64,000 bases of DNA, taken from positions 260,714,044 to 260,778,043 of the forward strand of contig CM060708.1 of the NCBI GenBank assembly GCA_030686995.1, in the 5' to 3' direction. Position 1 is the stretch's first letter, and every line of letters starts with the position of its first letter. Origin of the DNA: Artemisia argyi (taxonomy: Eukaryota > Streptophyta > Magnoliopsida > Asterales > Asteraceae). This document shows, one piece after another, positions 1-11,344 of the stretch. A model generated the notes under the pieces. That model had not been told where the DNA came from. It searched no databases and saw nothing but the letters and a program-made list of their open reading frames with translations. The position numbers were made by a program, and so were the translations under genes.

Positions 1-5
1 TTCAG

Positions 6-1157
6 GTACCTGAGCCAGTGATAGATGAATTACGAATGGGAGAAAAGCAACCATTGATTGTGGATGGACAGATAGATACTTCCATGTGGGACACTGGTTT
101 TGGAGGACCTTGGAGTATGAGAGCCTTTAAACTCGTAAACAAGAAGCAGAAGAAGAAGAAGGGAGACAATATTTTTAGCATGAAACGTGATGTTGAAACT
201 TGCGATGGATGGAGTGTAACCGTGACCCAGAAACAATTGGATGCGCTTAGTGGCACCGATTTTGGTGTGTCAATGGTGAACCTATCCACGGTCAGTTGTT
301 TGAAAACTTGTTTTAGGTATGGTTGAAGACTTTGTTACTACATATTTTAGTCTAAAGCTTAAAAATATTTTGATTTTTTTTTAAAGGGATCGATGATGGG
401 TCCGCATTGGAACCCTAACACCGAAGAAGTAGCAATTGCGTTGCAAGGTCAAGGAATGATTCAGGTGGTTTGTCCTGGCATTGAGAGCGAGACGGGGTGC
501 GAGAGCATGAAGTTTAAAGTTGAAGAAGGTGATGTGTTTGTGGTGCCAAAAGATCATCCAATGACTCAACTGTCATTCAATTATGACACATTTGTTTTCA
601 TGGGGTTCATGTTGAATTACAAGGACGTGAGTCCTAAATATCTAGGAGGAAAATTGTCGATTCTACAAAACTTGGATAGAACGGTGTTGGCAAAGTCTTT
701 TAATGTTGGGAACACAACAATCGATCAACTTTTGAATGATAAAAGAGAAAAGGTCATCTATGAATGCATTTCTTGTGCTGAGGCAGCAGCAGGAGCCGGA
801 GGGGGAAGCGAGGAAGGAGGTGCTGGTCAAGGAGGGCAGAAAGAGTATGAAAGAAGACATGGTCAAGAAGGTCGGCAAGAGAAGGAAGGAAGAGGAGGTC
901 AAGGTAGGACGCCACAAGAGCAAAGAAGAGGCGGTCAAGGAATTCCGCCACAAGAGCAAGGAAGAGGTGGTCAAGGATTTCCCCCACAAGGGCGAGGAAG
1001 AGGTGGACCTCAAGGGCGCGGAGACATGGAAGAGGGAACAGGAATTCCTAGGATGGAAGACCAAGACATGCCAAAGATGCAGCCAGATGCTAGGGAAGCG
1101 GGGGCTCGGAGTATAATAACACCGGAAGAAGGTGACGAGCAAGAGGCAGCCATGTGA
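6..1157 (+). CDS. vicilin-like seed storage protein, 3' part (gene 1)
   Basis: Two exons are visible: 6-290 (acceptor ttcag/GTACCT, donor ACG/gtcagt) and 387-1157 (acceptor ttaaag/GGATCG), both phase 0, ending at TGA 1155-1157. The 5' exons lie outside the window. The protein is the second half of a bicupin vicilin: exon 1 holds the linker and the start of the second cupin (NGWSVTVT-like motif, here DGWSVTVTQKQL), exon 2 the rest (GSMMGPHWNPNTEEVAIAL, GDVFVVPKDHPM). Vicilins are trimeric storage globulins of seed protein bodies. The tail after the cupin (from about 780) is unusual: Gly/Gln/Arg-rich with four approximate repeats of RGGQGxPPQEQG type, ending in an acidic segment. It resembles Arabidopsis At2g18540-type vicilin-like proteins, which also have long charged tails. 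Exon borders match gene 2 at 12,059-13,161. The visible part is open throughout. Confidence 0.85.
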
Positions 1158-1303
1158 GGCAAACTGGCCAAGGGAGCTGTTAAAAATGCTCACGCAATCC
1201 ACCTTCACGAAATCTAATGAACCACAATATGTGTAATGTTATGGTTAAGTAATCACAAGTTATGGTTGTTTGGTTTTTTAAATCCACTAAATTGGGTTAG
1301 TTG

Positions 1304-1309
1304 AATAAA
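1304..1309 (+). terminator. poly(A) signal of gene 1
   Basis: AATAAA lies about 150 bp after the gene 1 stop codon in AT-rich 3' flank. The position fits a plant near-upstream poly(A) element, but no transcript evidence is available. Confidence 0.4.
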
Positions 1310-2169
1310 AGAGATCAATTTGCTTCAAGAATAGCCTTAAATATATGAGATGTTATTTCCTTAATTAACGTCCTAAACTTATTTCTGATATCTGGATTTG
1401 ACATGGCGCTGACCTAGTGACATAATGGACGTACTGCCTATCGTTGAAATTTAAGATGTTGTTGCGTTGATCTTGTTTTCGTGCTTTTAGTGTCTAGAGA
1501 CAATTAAAGGAGTAAATTGTGAGGACTAGAATCGCCACACAGAATAATCTCGTCTTATAAAGGAAAATAAAGATGAAACTAGATACAAGCTACCATCCAT
1601 GTTTGACAAGTGCAAGGTGTTTGACAGTTTGTTAAGACATTGTTTTGGTCGAAAATAAAAATGAAAAATAAATAAATAACTTTAAGTTGTTCATCATTAT
1701 TTAAAAAAAATAAAATTATTTTGATAAAAACAATACTATCAATATAGATTACTGCTCCAGTGCACCCTAATTTAAAACAACTAAGCCAAGCTTTTAGGCA
1801 TCCCAATCGGGGATATAATAGGCAAATGCAACACCAAAAAAAATCCACAAAATCATTCACAAAATAAGGTGTAAAGGATTGATTGACTTAATCAGAAAAA
1901 TATAGATAGAAACTATATCAAAATACACTAATCACACACTCTGACACCATATTTTGTGAACCGTTTTTGTGAATGCTTTTTACGGGTGTACCTCGAGTCA
2001 TGCCTTGTCCCTATTGGATTCTTCACTTTCTTGGGTTTTAAACTAAAAACATATCAAGAAGTAGCCCATTTATTAGTCTCGTTTACATCAGAGCCCAACT
2101 AATTTATAGTTCAAGACCAACACTAGTAGCATTATTCTTAACTTTTTTTCATGAACTAAGAACATCATT

Positions 2170-2720
2170 CTTACTAGAGCACACTCAAAATTCTGAACTC
2201 ATATAGGACTACAGGGAAGTTTAGAGATTTGTTTTTTTGTTCCACATTTTCTAGCACCTTAAAGCATATATGCAAATTAATGTTATATTCATTAGTCATG
2301 AAAGGGCAAATGACCTTTTTGCGATGCGGCTCTTGAATGAAATGAAAGATTGTGGCTCTTGGTTCATTTGACTCCAAATGAGGCCTATAAAAGGCAATTA
2401 AGTTTGCCTCCGTCTACATCCTTACCATTCCATAAAAAACAAACAACAAAGTGCTCCTAATAGTTATTATGAGGATATTAGAGAGTTTGTTGATATCTTC
2501 TAACTACAAGAGCTAAATATTGTTAATTTTTGTAATTAAAGAGAATGTGTAATTTCTATTTTCCATCATAGTGAAAACGTATCACTCCTTACTCGTGGTT
2601 TTACCCTATTAGGATTTTCCACGTTAAATCACTGTGTCATCTTTTATTATATATTTCATATTTTAGTTGTGAGTTTGCTTCAATCTGGCATCACTTTTCA
2701 CAACATATTCGTGATTCTAA
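2170..2720 (+). mobile_element. possible Ty1/copia LTR remnant
   Basis: The stretch has the look of a short copia LTR: a TATA-like motif (TATAAAAGG near 2,387), a leader resembling other plant copia leaders, the phrase GATTTTCCACGTTAAATC near 2,616, and at 2,685-2,694 TGGCATCA, similar to the start of an initiator-Met tRNA primer site. No partner LTR, target duplication or coding remnant is seen, so both ends are uncertain. Confidence 0.35.
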
Positions 2721-3241
2721 TAATAGATGTTATGTACAAATACACAAGGCATCACTTTTCACTACAATACTATACTGTACAAAATATATACATGAAAACA
2801 CATGTACACAAACGGATGTTTAAAATAGGATCGCCGTTAAATTGACCGGCCACTCGTTTGATTCAATGGTTCAGCTGGCTCAAGGATTGAATTGGTAGTC
2901 GGTGGCCAAAAGCGGATGACATCATAATCTTAGCTTATGATACCTAGTGTTAAAATTCGAAAAATTGATGAACCTAATGAACAGAAACTGGCCAAGAACA
3001 ATGAGGGTTGTATTATCATATTGCAGACACACTATAGTTGACCCTTTTCATCCAAATATTTATTGTTGTATTCCAAATGAGGCATTACATTTGTCAAAAA
3101 TTATACTCCGTAATGTTTTTATACAGCATTACTTATTTATGTAGTATAGATTTAACATGTTCAAGATACTTTACTAAATGAAGAAAAACACACAAGTTTA
3201 CAAACCATTAACAAAACATGGGTGACTCCAAAAAAATGCTC

Positions 3242-3394
3242 ACATGATGTGAAAGAAACCAGGGTAGACCATCTTCCATCCAAGTGTTCAAGTAACAATG
3301 CCACTTCGCACTAAACTAAAACACTCATATAGTCATATATACCTTTTTAACCCATCATACCCATAAACACAAATGCATGTGAACACTTGCTAAA
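3242..3394 (+). promoter_or_regulatory. upstream region of vicilin-like gene 2
   Basis: A TATATA motif lies near 3,336, a CACATGATGTG palindrome at 3,242-3,252 and an RY-type core TGCATG at 3,374-3,379, just before the ATG at 3,395. RY and CACATG-like boxes are typical of seed-specific promoters of storage protein genes (B3 and bZIP factors). The RY core may fall in the 5' leader. Assignment is from motif recognition only. Confidence 0.35.
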
Positions 3395-3723
3395 ATGAGG
3401 GAAAAATCTTCGTCATATTATATATCTTGTATTCTTTGCAATTTATTTCATACCTTTAGTTCTCTACTTCACTCATGCAAGTGCACAAAATCCATTAGGT
3501 GATAGCGGTGGTACTGGTGGTGGAGTACCTGTGAGTTATGGACCTGAGGTGAAGAAAGATGAGAGGTGGCCTATAGTGTTGTCGGATTATGGTAAAATCA
3601 CAGCAGTAAAGATTAGTGATGGGTTTAATGGGTTTTATTACCTTCAGTTTATTACAATGCAGCCTCAGTCTATGTTTCTTCCAGTTCAACTTTATTCAGA
3701 AATGATTTTGCATGTCAACTCAG

Positions 3724-4161
3724 GTATATATATATCATACACATTTAGAATTTAATTTTTGTACCACTTAAGTTATTGTATTTAGAAATTTTCCCATGTG
3801 TACATCAGTAAAGATTAATTCATATTAGCTCGCTGTCAAAATGAAAATGTTCCTTATAAGTGATCACAGAAAGAGCTCCGATCCTTTAATGATGTAAACA
3901 AGAGTTCGCTATTAACTGAATCTTAAATAGATGTAGGAAGAATTATAAATAGATGTAGGAAGAATTATTGGAATTGGGGTTGAGTACGTGGTTTTCTAAC
4001 CAGTGGCGGAACTTGAACATCTATTTTGGGGGGCTGAATCGGAGATTTGTTTGTATCTCTTAAAACGCCCTCTCATGAAGTACATTGTACTTCCCTTACC
4101 TAGCTTCGTTGAAGAATTTAATCCAGTAGTGGCTAGAGAAAACTGTAATTCATATTAGTAG

Positions 4162-4218
<57 letters not shown>

Positions 4219-5096
4219 TTTCTTATAATTTTTGCAACAATGTCTTGTCTCATTGTTTTTAAGTAGTGACATGACAAAATAATCCATGATTATAGGTTAT
4301 TATACATTGTGATTTTTGTATGTTGTTAAGTAAAATTGACAAAGTTATAATGGATCAGTTATGACCAATTAGTGGGTCAAATATATGTATCATACTAAAT
4401 TGCTAGTCCAAACTGTGCCATGTTGTATACGGATCGGAGTAGTTTATTACTTTAGGTCACCTAAGTTGATGCTAGCTTGCGTTTTGCGACTTGTAACAAG
4501 ATGACACTAAAACAATAATTTCTATAGTGACGCTTCACGACATTTGAATAACGACACCTCTTCTTTTAATTGTTTCCTAATTCAATGTTAGTATACCATG
4601 TCGTGATCGGGTCGCATCACGTACTATCTATGTTGATATTTGCGTTGCTATTTGTGTACATATATCATATCACTACTTTTGTCACTATTTGTGCCACCAT
4701 TTGTGTAACATGTTGGTTGTGTTGCCAGTGCCGCCATTCTCTTTAAACGTCGTTGTTTTAGCTGCAGCACTGCTTTTTGTGTAATTCTCGTTAGAGTCAA
4801 TAGTGACAAAAGTTACAGTGTGTCACTATATGTGTCGATGTACATGGTACTATTGGTGACGCTATGATTGTTGAAATATTATATTGTAATACTTTCAGTT
4901 ATGCTCACCCAAATGTTTTCATGTAAACCTATTTTGGCATAATAACTTTCAAAATGTTATAAAAGACATTAGTATAGCTAATATAAAGTGTCCAACTTAT
5001 TGTTAATTAGTCAAAGCTGTTGTATTCAATTAAAAAAATGCATGTATGGCCAACTAAAAAATAGTTTTAATATCTGGTGATGTTTTTCAACTTAAC
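3724..5096. other. intron 1 of gene 2, left of the transposon
   Basis: AT-rich intron sequence with an (AT)n tract. The phrase near 4,000-4,030 (CAGTGGCGGAACTTG followed by TTTTGGGGGGC) recurs at the edges of plant DNA transposons, but I cannot delimit an element. No open frame is supported. Confidence 0.5.
4166..4216. repeat. (AT)n microsatellite
   Basis: About 25 uninterrupted TA dinucleotides within intron 1 of vicilin-like gene 2. Confidence 0.95.
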
Positions 5097-5099
5097 CCG

Positions 5100-5127
5100 C
5101 ACTACAACATCAACCACTTTTAGATAC
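5100..5127 (+). repeat. left terminal inverted repeat of the CACTA element
   Basis: Begins CACTACAACA directly after the duplicated CCG and pairs with 11317-11344. Downstream subterminal copies of TGTTGTCGC and TTTGGTGACAA occur on both strands to about 5,530, as is usual for transposase-binding subterminal repeats. Confidence 0.85.
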
Positions 5128-7965
5128 AGACAGTGTTGTCGATAAAAGTGGCATTTTGTTGTCGCTAATGATTTTGGTGACAACGGGTTGTTGCGCAAAG
5201 GGTTGTCGCCTATAGTCCGTCACAGAAAGTTTTTGCGACAATTCTACTTTTGGTGACAAAATTGTGGGACCCGCTAATTTTCAACCAAAACCTTGACCAG
5301 AGTGGGGCCCTCCCATTTAGCGACAACCGGTGTTGTCACAGAAAATTTTCCATAATTTGTTCTTTTTTGCTTATTTATTTATTTAGAAAATATTAATAAT
5401 TAAAATAAAGTTTTTTTTTTAAACGGAAAGCATTTGGAGACGACATTGTTGTCGCCAAAAAATGGATTTATATGGCTGGCCAATTTTTGGGTGGCAATTT
5501 TTAGTGACGACAAAGGCCTTTTCGCGACGGCCCTGGTCTGCACAGCCAAAAAATGCAGCAACTGCTATTCCACATTTATATTCTGGAAATTTTTTCAGAT
5601 AAATCTACCAAAACCAAATCTATTAATAACCCAAAACTAGGATACAAAATGCATGTTTCCGCTTACTTCATTACAAAACAAAGAAACGAGGTCATAGTAT
5701 TCAAAATACAACAATACAATCAAGCTAAAAACTAAAACACATATCCGTGTATCCAGATCATAACTTGAGGAGCACATCTAGTATAGAATTCTTAACAAGA
5801 AGTGGAAGTCCCTCCGTTGCCCTTACACCAACAACACGAACCTTCATCTATAAATCTCTACAAAACCAATACTCGATAACTTAAACTTTATACTAAACAA
5901 AAACAATACTCAATAACTTAAACTTTATACTAAACAAAAACAAAACTAAACGGTATAGATACATTATAGAGACTGCTATAGTGATACACCTTGCAAGTTA
6001 GAAGAAACAATGCCTTGTGAAGGTGGAAGTTTACAATGTCTACGACGATGGTAAGATCACTTGGTAGACCTGCATTACAAAACCTGGCACACTAAAACCA
6101 ATATTTCCATGAATTAGATAGTAGATGTAGCTATAACCAAAACCCTCATCATTGTTTGGAGCATATTCAACTAGTTTGGTTAATATATCCATCAACCAAA
6201 TTCACATACTTATCCAAATTCTAATGAATATACCTATATTTTTTCAATTATCAAGTAAACTACACTAAATCAGGACTGTATTCTATATAATATTGAAAGT
6301 GAATTTGGAAAAAGGTCAACACTAAATCAGTGGATTGTATTATATATAATATCCGCAACTTGTTATCGCTAACCATACCTCTGTCATATTCCTAGCTCTA
6401 ATTAAAACAGGAATACACAGTTTGAAATATATATAATCGGCGAAGCATAAACAAGCAAATTACCAAGTCATTAACCCAGTCAAATTAAGTCATCTTTTTG
6501 GACCATTGCTTCATTGTAAACAAAAAAGTAATAATTGTGTCTCCATCCATACTATTATCCGTAAACAACATCAAAACAAAGAGATCTTTCAAATTATATA
6601 CCACCAACAACGATTTTATCATACAAAATCGTCATCAACAACCTAATCAATCTCTTAACAGTAAATAGCTCAAAACGAACATGAGTTAAACTGCTCACAT
6701 CTAAAAGTTTTATAGCTACATCACTGCAAACTATATCCAAATAAACACGAGTCAAAACTAAACAACATTTTAACTGAAAATACTATCACTAAACAAACAT
6801 GACTCAAAACTAAACAACATTTTAACGGCAAATACACATACATATATCATCAACAGCTTAATATAAATTTGTAAACATCAAATCTAACAAACCTTTAAAC
6901 AAAACAGATGACGGTGGGTGGCTGTGGTGTTCGGCGGTGGATGACGGCACGTAGCAGCGGCAGCGAGAAAAAATAACCCTTAAACATATTTTTTAAAAAT
7001 AATAATAATAATAAAATAAAAAGAAGAAAAAAAAAACCTCAAAATGACCAAAATTAAAAAATTAAATAACTAAATAAACAAACTAAAAGTAAAAAAATAA
7101 AACATAAACAAACCTTTAATTTGTGTGGTGGGGGTGGTTGTGGTTGTCGGCGGTAGCAGCGGCGGAAAGTAGTTGTCCGGCAGCGGCGGCGTGGTGTCTT
7201 GTACACGAACGTAAACAATCACAAATGTACCAAGATTAAATTTATAATAGAACAAAAATTAAAAAAGCCAAAATTAAAAGAATAAACATGCCTTTGTGGT
7301 GGTTTGTGGACACAAAGGATGAATCGGGAAAAAAAAATGTGCACAGCGGTGAGTGTGTGTGGTGGTTTCGGTTGGGAGGATGAAGATGAGATGAGTTTAT
7401 TTAGTTGAAATCAGATGTGGTGGTTTTGGTTGGGAAGATGAGATGATAATGAACATGTGTGTGTGTTTGAGAGTTTAAGATGAGATCAGAATGACTTAGC
7501 AAAAAATCAGATTCATTTTTGGGAATGAAATTTTCATTTTAGCGGGATAAAGTAATAGTGTGGGAGGGAAATTAAATTTTGGTTTCCTTCTTTTGAGACG
7601 AGTATATCCGCCTTTTTTTTTAGTTAATGTATTTAATTTATAAATGATTTAAAATAAATAACTTCATTTAATTAAAATTGATTTAAATTAATTAAAAATA
7701 AATTAAACTACTTTTTGTACTTGACAGATGAATCAGAGATTATATTAATACACTACTAGAAAAAGGAGAATTGTCGACAATGGTTTTCCTGAAGACACTG
7801 TGACATTTTTATTTTCCGTTCAAAAATGTTGACCGAGCTTAGCGTCAAACCGAACGGTGTTAAATTATAAAGTCATTCCACTTGTCATTTCGGAAGTTTC
7901 CAAATGCTTAATTACGTTTGAAATGCTAGATTGTTTTGGTGTTAAACCAACAAAGTAGTAAAATA

Positions 7966-8204
7966 CATACGAATTATATTACAAATCAATAAACGTTCAA
8001 ACATTAAAGCATACGAATTATGTTGTTACAAATTAATCGATAAAAGTTTAAACATTAAAGCATGTGGAATTATATTACAAATCCATAAACGTCCAACATT
8101 AAAGCGTACGAATTATATTACAGATCGATAAAAGTTCAAAAATTAAAGTGTACAAATTACTTTACAATCGATAAATGTTTAAACATTAAAGCGTACGAAT
8201 TACT
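7966..8204. repeat. tandem repeat, about five 43-51 bp units
   Basis: Each unit starts CATACGAATTATATTAC or a variant and ends AACATTAAAG. The units differ by point changes and short indels. The array is internal to the CACTA element. Confidence 0.8.
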
Positions 8205-9009
8205 CCAAACCAAGTTTTTCCATGTCATTCTAAAGGTCGTGAAGTAGCGAAGTTGAATGAATTGTGTGGTTCTTGGGATGCATATACATTTCTACTGTTT
8301 TCTCAAGTACCTTTAACTTTATAGTCAAGATTTTGCAGTTTGAGCACTAACCAAATTATTTATATATTACATACACAAAATATATGTAATGTTCACCTTT
8401 GATAAAGGACATCCATAGTATAGTTTACCACGGGTGTAAGTTTGATGTGATTATCGCATAACTACATCTCCTTGTCTACAACGACACGCAAAAGCTTCAA
8501 ATGGTGCCATCTTCATGATAACAATGTGTATGTTGGTTGTTGTGATGATAAGAGTGAGTAATGTGCTGGTGGTTGTGAGGATAAGAGAGTAACGTGTTTG
8601 TGAGGATAAGAGTTAGATCTTTTTTTATTGTAAAAAAAATAGATTTTTTGGGGGAAGTTTTGGTGCTAATTTTGTGAGGATAATAGTTCATTTGGTGTCC
8701 ATAAAGTGGCGGGAAATATTGGCGATTTGGCTCCAATAGAGCTTTTGGCGGGAAATTTTGGCACCAAATTTGTTGATAGGTTAAAGGGTAGTGGCTGATG
8801 TTCATATGCAGTAATTAGATAACATTGGAAAGGAATCCCGATGACCACGCATGTCAGTCGGGTGCAATACTCTATGAGTTGTTAGATAACATGGGAAATC
8901 TTCATATGCAGTAATTAGTTATATAACCAGGTTCTGAGGTAACCATGTTTTGGTGTCCATAAACTGGCATGAACTTTTGGTGCCAAATTAGTTGTATAAC
9001 CTTCGTATG

Positions 9010-9165
9010 TAGTAGTAGTAGTGGTGGTGGTGGTAGTGGTAGTGGTAGGGGGTAGTAGTAGTAGCAGCAGCAGCAGTAGTAGTAGTAGTAGTAGTTTTTG
9101 TTGTTATTGTTGTTGTTGTTGTTGTTGCGCTGCAGCAGTAGTAGTAGTAGTAGCAGCAATATTAG
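9010..9165. repeat. compound trinucleotide repeat (GTA/GCA/GTT)n
   Basis: Runs of GTA, GTG, GCA and GTT triplets create artificial open frames of Leu, Ser, Asn, Tyr or Cys on both strands. It is a microsatellite inside the CACTA element, not a gene. Confidence 0.9.
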
Positions 9166-9597
9166 TAGTTGTTTAATGTGTTATTGTAGTTATTGTTGTT
9201 TAATGTGTTATTGTTGTTGTTGTTTAATTAAATATAACCACTTTAGGTATACAATATATGTTGCTCTCCGAATACATTATAAAATACAAACAAACTCGTA
9301 AAATGTTGAGAAGTCCAAACTTGCATAACTCTCGGTTTATGTTGCAGTCGCCATAGTTATTCCAAACTTTTCGATTAGACTCCCAAGCTTACTACTTGAT
9401 AGTTTTTGTAAGGTTTTTATCTGAACCAACTCCCGAGTTTGATCTGAGTTCTCCCACCGTTGCCTTAATCGTTTTTGGTTCTAAAGGTTCAATTGAAACA
9501 ACAACCTTTAACCGCATCCTCTAATGGTTCAAGGTTATTTTTGTCCCTCCAAACCCACTATTGTTGTTGTTGTTATTGTTTAATGTGTTAATGTTTA

Positions 9598-9790
9598 GAC
9601 TCATCCGTTGAACATCTCATTTATATCAATATAATCTTGACTCATCCATTTAACATAACTTGTATATAAATATCATCTCGACCCATCCGTTTAACATCTC
9701 ATATATATCAATATCATCTTGACTCGTCTGTTTAACATAACTTATAAATCCATATTATCTCGACCCAACCGTTTAACATAACTTGTATAA
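9598..9790. repeat. tandem repeat, about five 40-45 bp units
   Basis: Units start GACTCATCCGTT or GACCCATCCGTT and alternate between two subtypes (ACATCTCATATATATC and ACATAACTTGTATA). It lies within the CACTA element. Confidence 0.75.
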
Positions 9791-11316
9791 TATTAACATA
9801 ACTGGTAAGACGTCAGAGGCAGTCAGACCTTTTTTTGTAAAAACAAACACACCCTTAGGTTCGGTCTAAGCATATATATCATGGGCATAAAGGAGTGTGA
9901 ATGCTTGTGTAAGATTTCTATGTGACTAAATGACTATATGAGTATAAGTTTGTATATGTACGTAGGAGAACAAGTATAGTAATGTACTAGTGTTTGTTGT
10001 AGGTAGTTTTTATATATGAGTATATGATAAGGCGTAAGTGTATATGTATGTGTTTGTGTTTGTGTGAAACATAGTATCGATATACTTTTGTAAACTTGAT
10101 ATATATCCTACAAAGGGCTTATTTAGTTTTGTCATTAAATTGACCGATTACATCTGAAACCCTTGCGGTATTCATTTCAAACTAATTACATTTCACTTAA
10201 TTCTAAAAAAATAGGCTCTCACATTATAAAATCCCCTTCTGATCCTTCGTTTATACCTACAATAACCACATGCGTAAGTATTTTTAGGATCAAATGTTTT
10301 ATAACTATTCAAACATAACAGCTGATAATTAAAACTGAACTTTCCAAAGGCGGATATAGTATTGACAAATTTGTTTACATGCTTCGATTCTCAAATATAA
10401 TACTCCGCAACAAAAATCTAAAAATATCACCCTCTTTGTAAACGGGCTTGCAAATCTATTCTTTAGTCAAACCCATCAAATTATTGTTTAGTTAAACCCT
10501 GAAGAACCTGCTCTTGCATCTTTAACAGAAAAATCATAAAAAAGCAGAAAAAATAAAAAATTAAGTAATCAAATACTCATATTAAACAAATCAAAATATA
10601 ATAAGTATGACCAAAATCATGTACATACCTTTTTGATTCTCATAGTAAAGTGTAATTGAACATGAACAGAACATAGACGAAAAAAATCCAAATTGGAACC
10701 CAAACTCTCCGTCTTTAATTATCTGTAATTAAATCTTCAGAGAAAAAATCTAAAATAATTAGACTGCATGTATGTGTGTGTAGTCTACACGATTTGAGTT
10801 GGTGTATGTATCTATGTGTGAGAGGTTGTCGGTATAAACGAAAAAGGAAGAATATTCAAGAATATCATTTACAGGGCTGGCTGTTTTTAGGCGGGTTAAC
10901 ATTGAGCCTTCGTGGACTAAATCATTAGGCTAAAAAAATAATAATATTTTATTTCTCATTGTAACAATTATAAATAATTTTAAACAAACTTCAACTACAA
11001 AAATAATTTTTGTACCTTAATAAAAAAGTAATTTTTTAAATAAACTAATTTATATATTTTTTAAAAGTAATTTTAACAAATATTAAAAAAAAAATTAATA
11101 TTTTTAATTGGTTTTAACGTGTGGTGGTTTTTTTTGTTTTTTCCAAGGCTATTTAATTTTTGAACAAAAAATAAAGAAAAAAAAAAATTGTAAACTAACA
11201 TTTGGTGACAACATGGGTTGTTGCAAAAAAATTGGTCAAACATTTGCAAAGGTGTTGAAAATTGTGGGCCCCTCCTAACCTTTAGTGACAACTATATGCT
11301 GTCACCAATTGTGTCC

Positions 11317-11344
11317 CTCTCTAAAAGTCTTTTGTGGTGTAGTG
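11317..11344 (-). repeat. right terminal inverted repeat of the CACTA element
   Basis: Ends GGTGTAGTG immediately before the duplicated CCG (11345-11347). Reverse-complemented it matches the left end at 21 of 28 positions. Confidence 0.85.

Larger units (their letters stand above)
1310..3394. other. spacer between the two vicilin-like genes
   Basis: AT-rich and non-coding, with no open frame of interest on either strand. It contains a copia-LTR-like stretch (separate entry) and, at its right end, the upstream region of gene 2. The rest shows nothing I can name. Confidence 0.6.
5100..11344. mobile_element. non-autonomous CACTA (En/Spm) DNA transposon
   Basis: The left end reads CACTACAACATCAACCACTT; the right end, reverse-complemented, reads CACTACACCACAAAAGACTT. 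Over the first 28 positions I count 21 matches, and both ends continue with related subterminal sequence (left TTGTGGGACCC, right GGGGCCCACAA, each followed by TTTTCAAC). The element is flanked by the 3-bp duplication CCG at 5097-5099 and 11345-11347, as expected for CACTA elements. It is 6,245 bp long and interrupts intron 1 of vicilin-like gene 2. No transposase-like frame is present, so it would depend on an enzyme from elsewhere. The interior is AT-rich filler with a GC-rich patch (6,900-7,200), tandem repeats and a trinucleotide block. Orientation cannot be set without a transposase gene. Confidence 0.85.

Noticed and set aside
663..1208. 181-residue minus-strand frame over vicilin-like gene 1
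   Set aside because: Shadow of the repeat-rich coding strand.
7751..7770. CACTACTAGAAAAAGG, like a CACTA terminus
   Set aside because: No matching right end or target duplication was found; it may be an old nested fragment inside the main CACTA element.
8902..9301. Open frames of poly-Leu/Asn/Tyr/Ser
   Set aside because: Produced by the trinucleotide repeat on both strands; no protein character.
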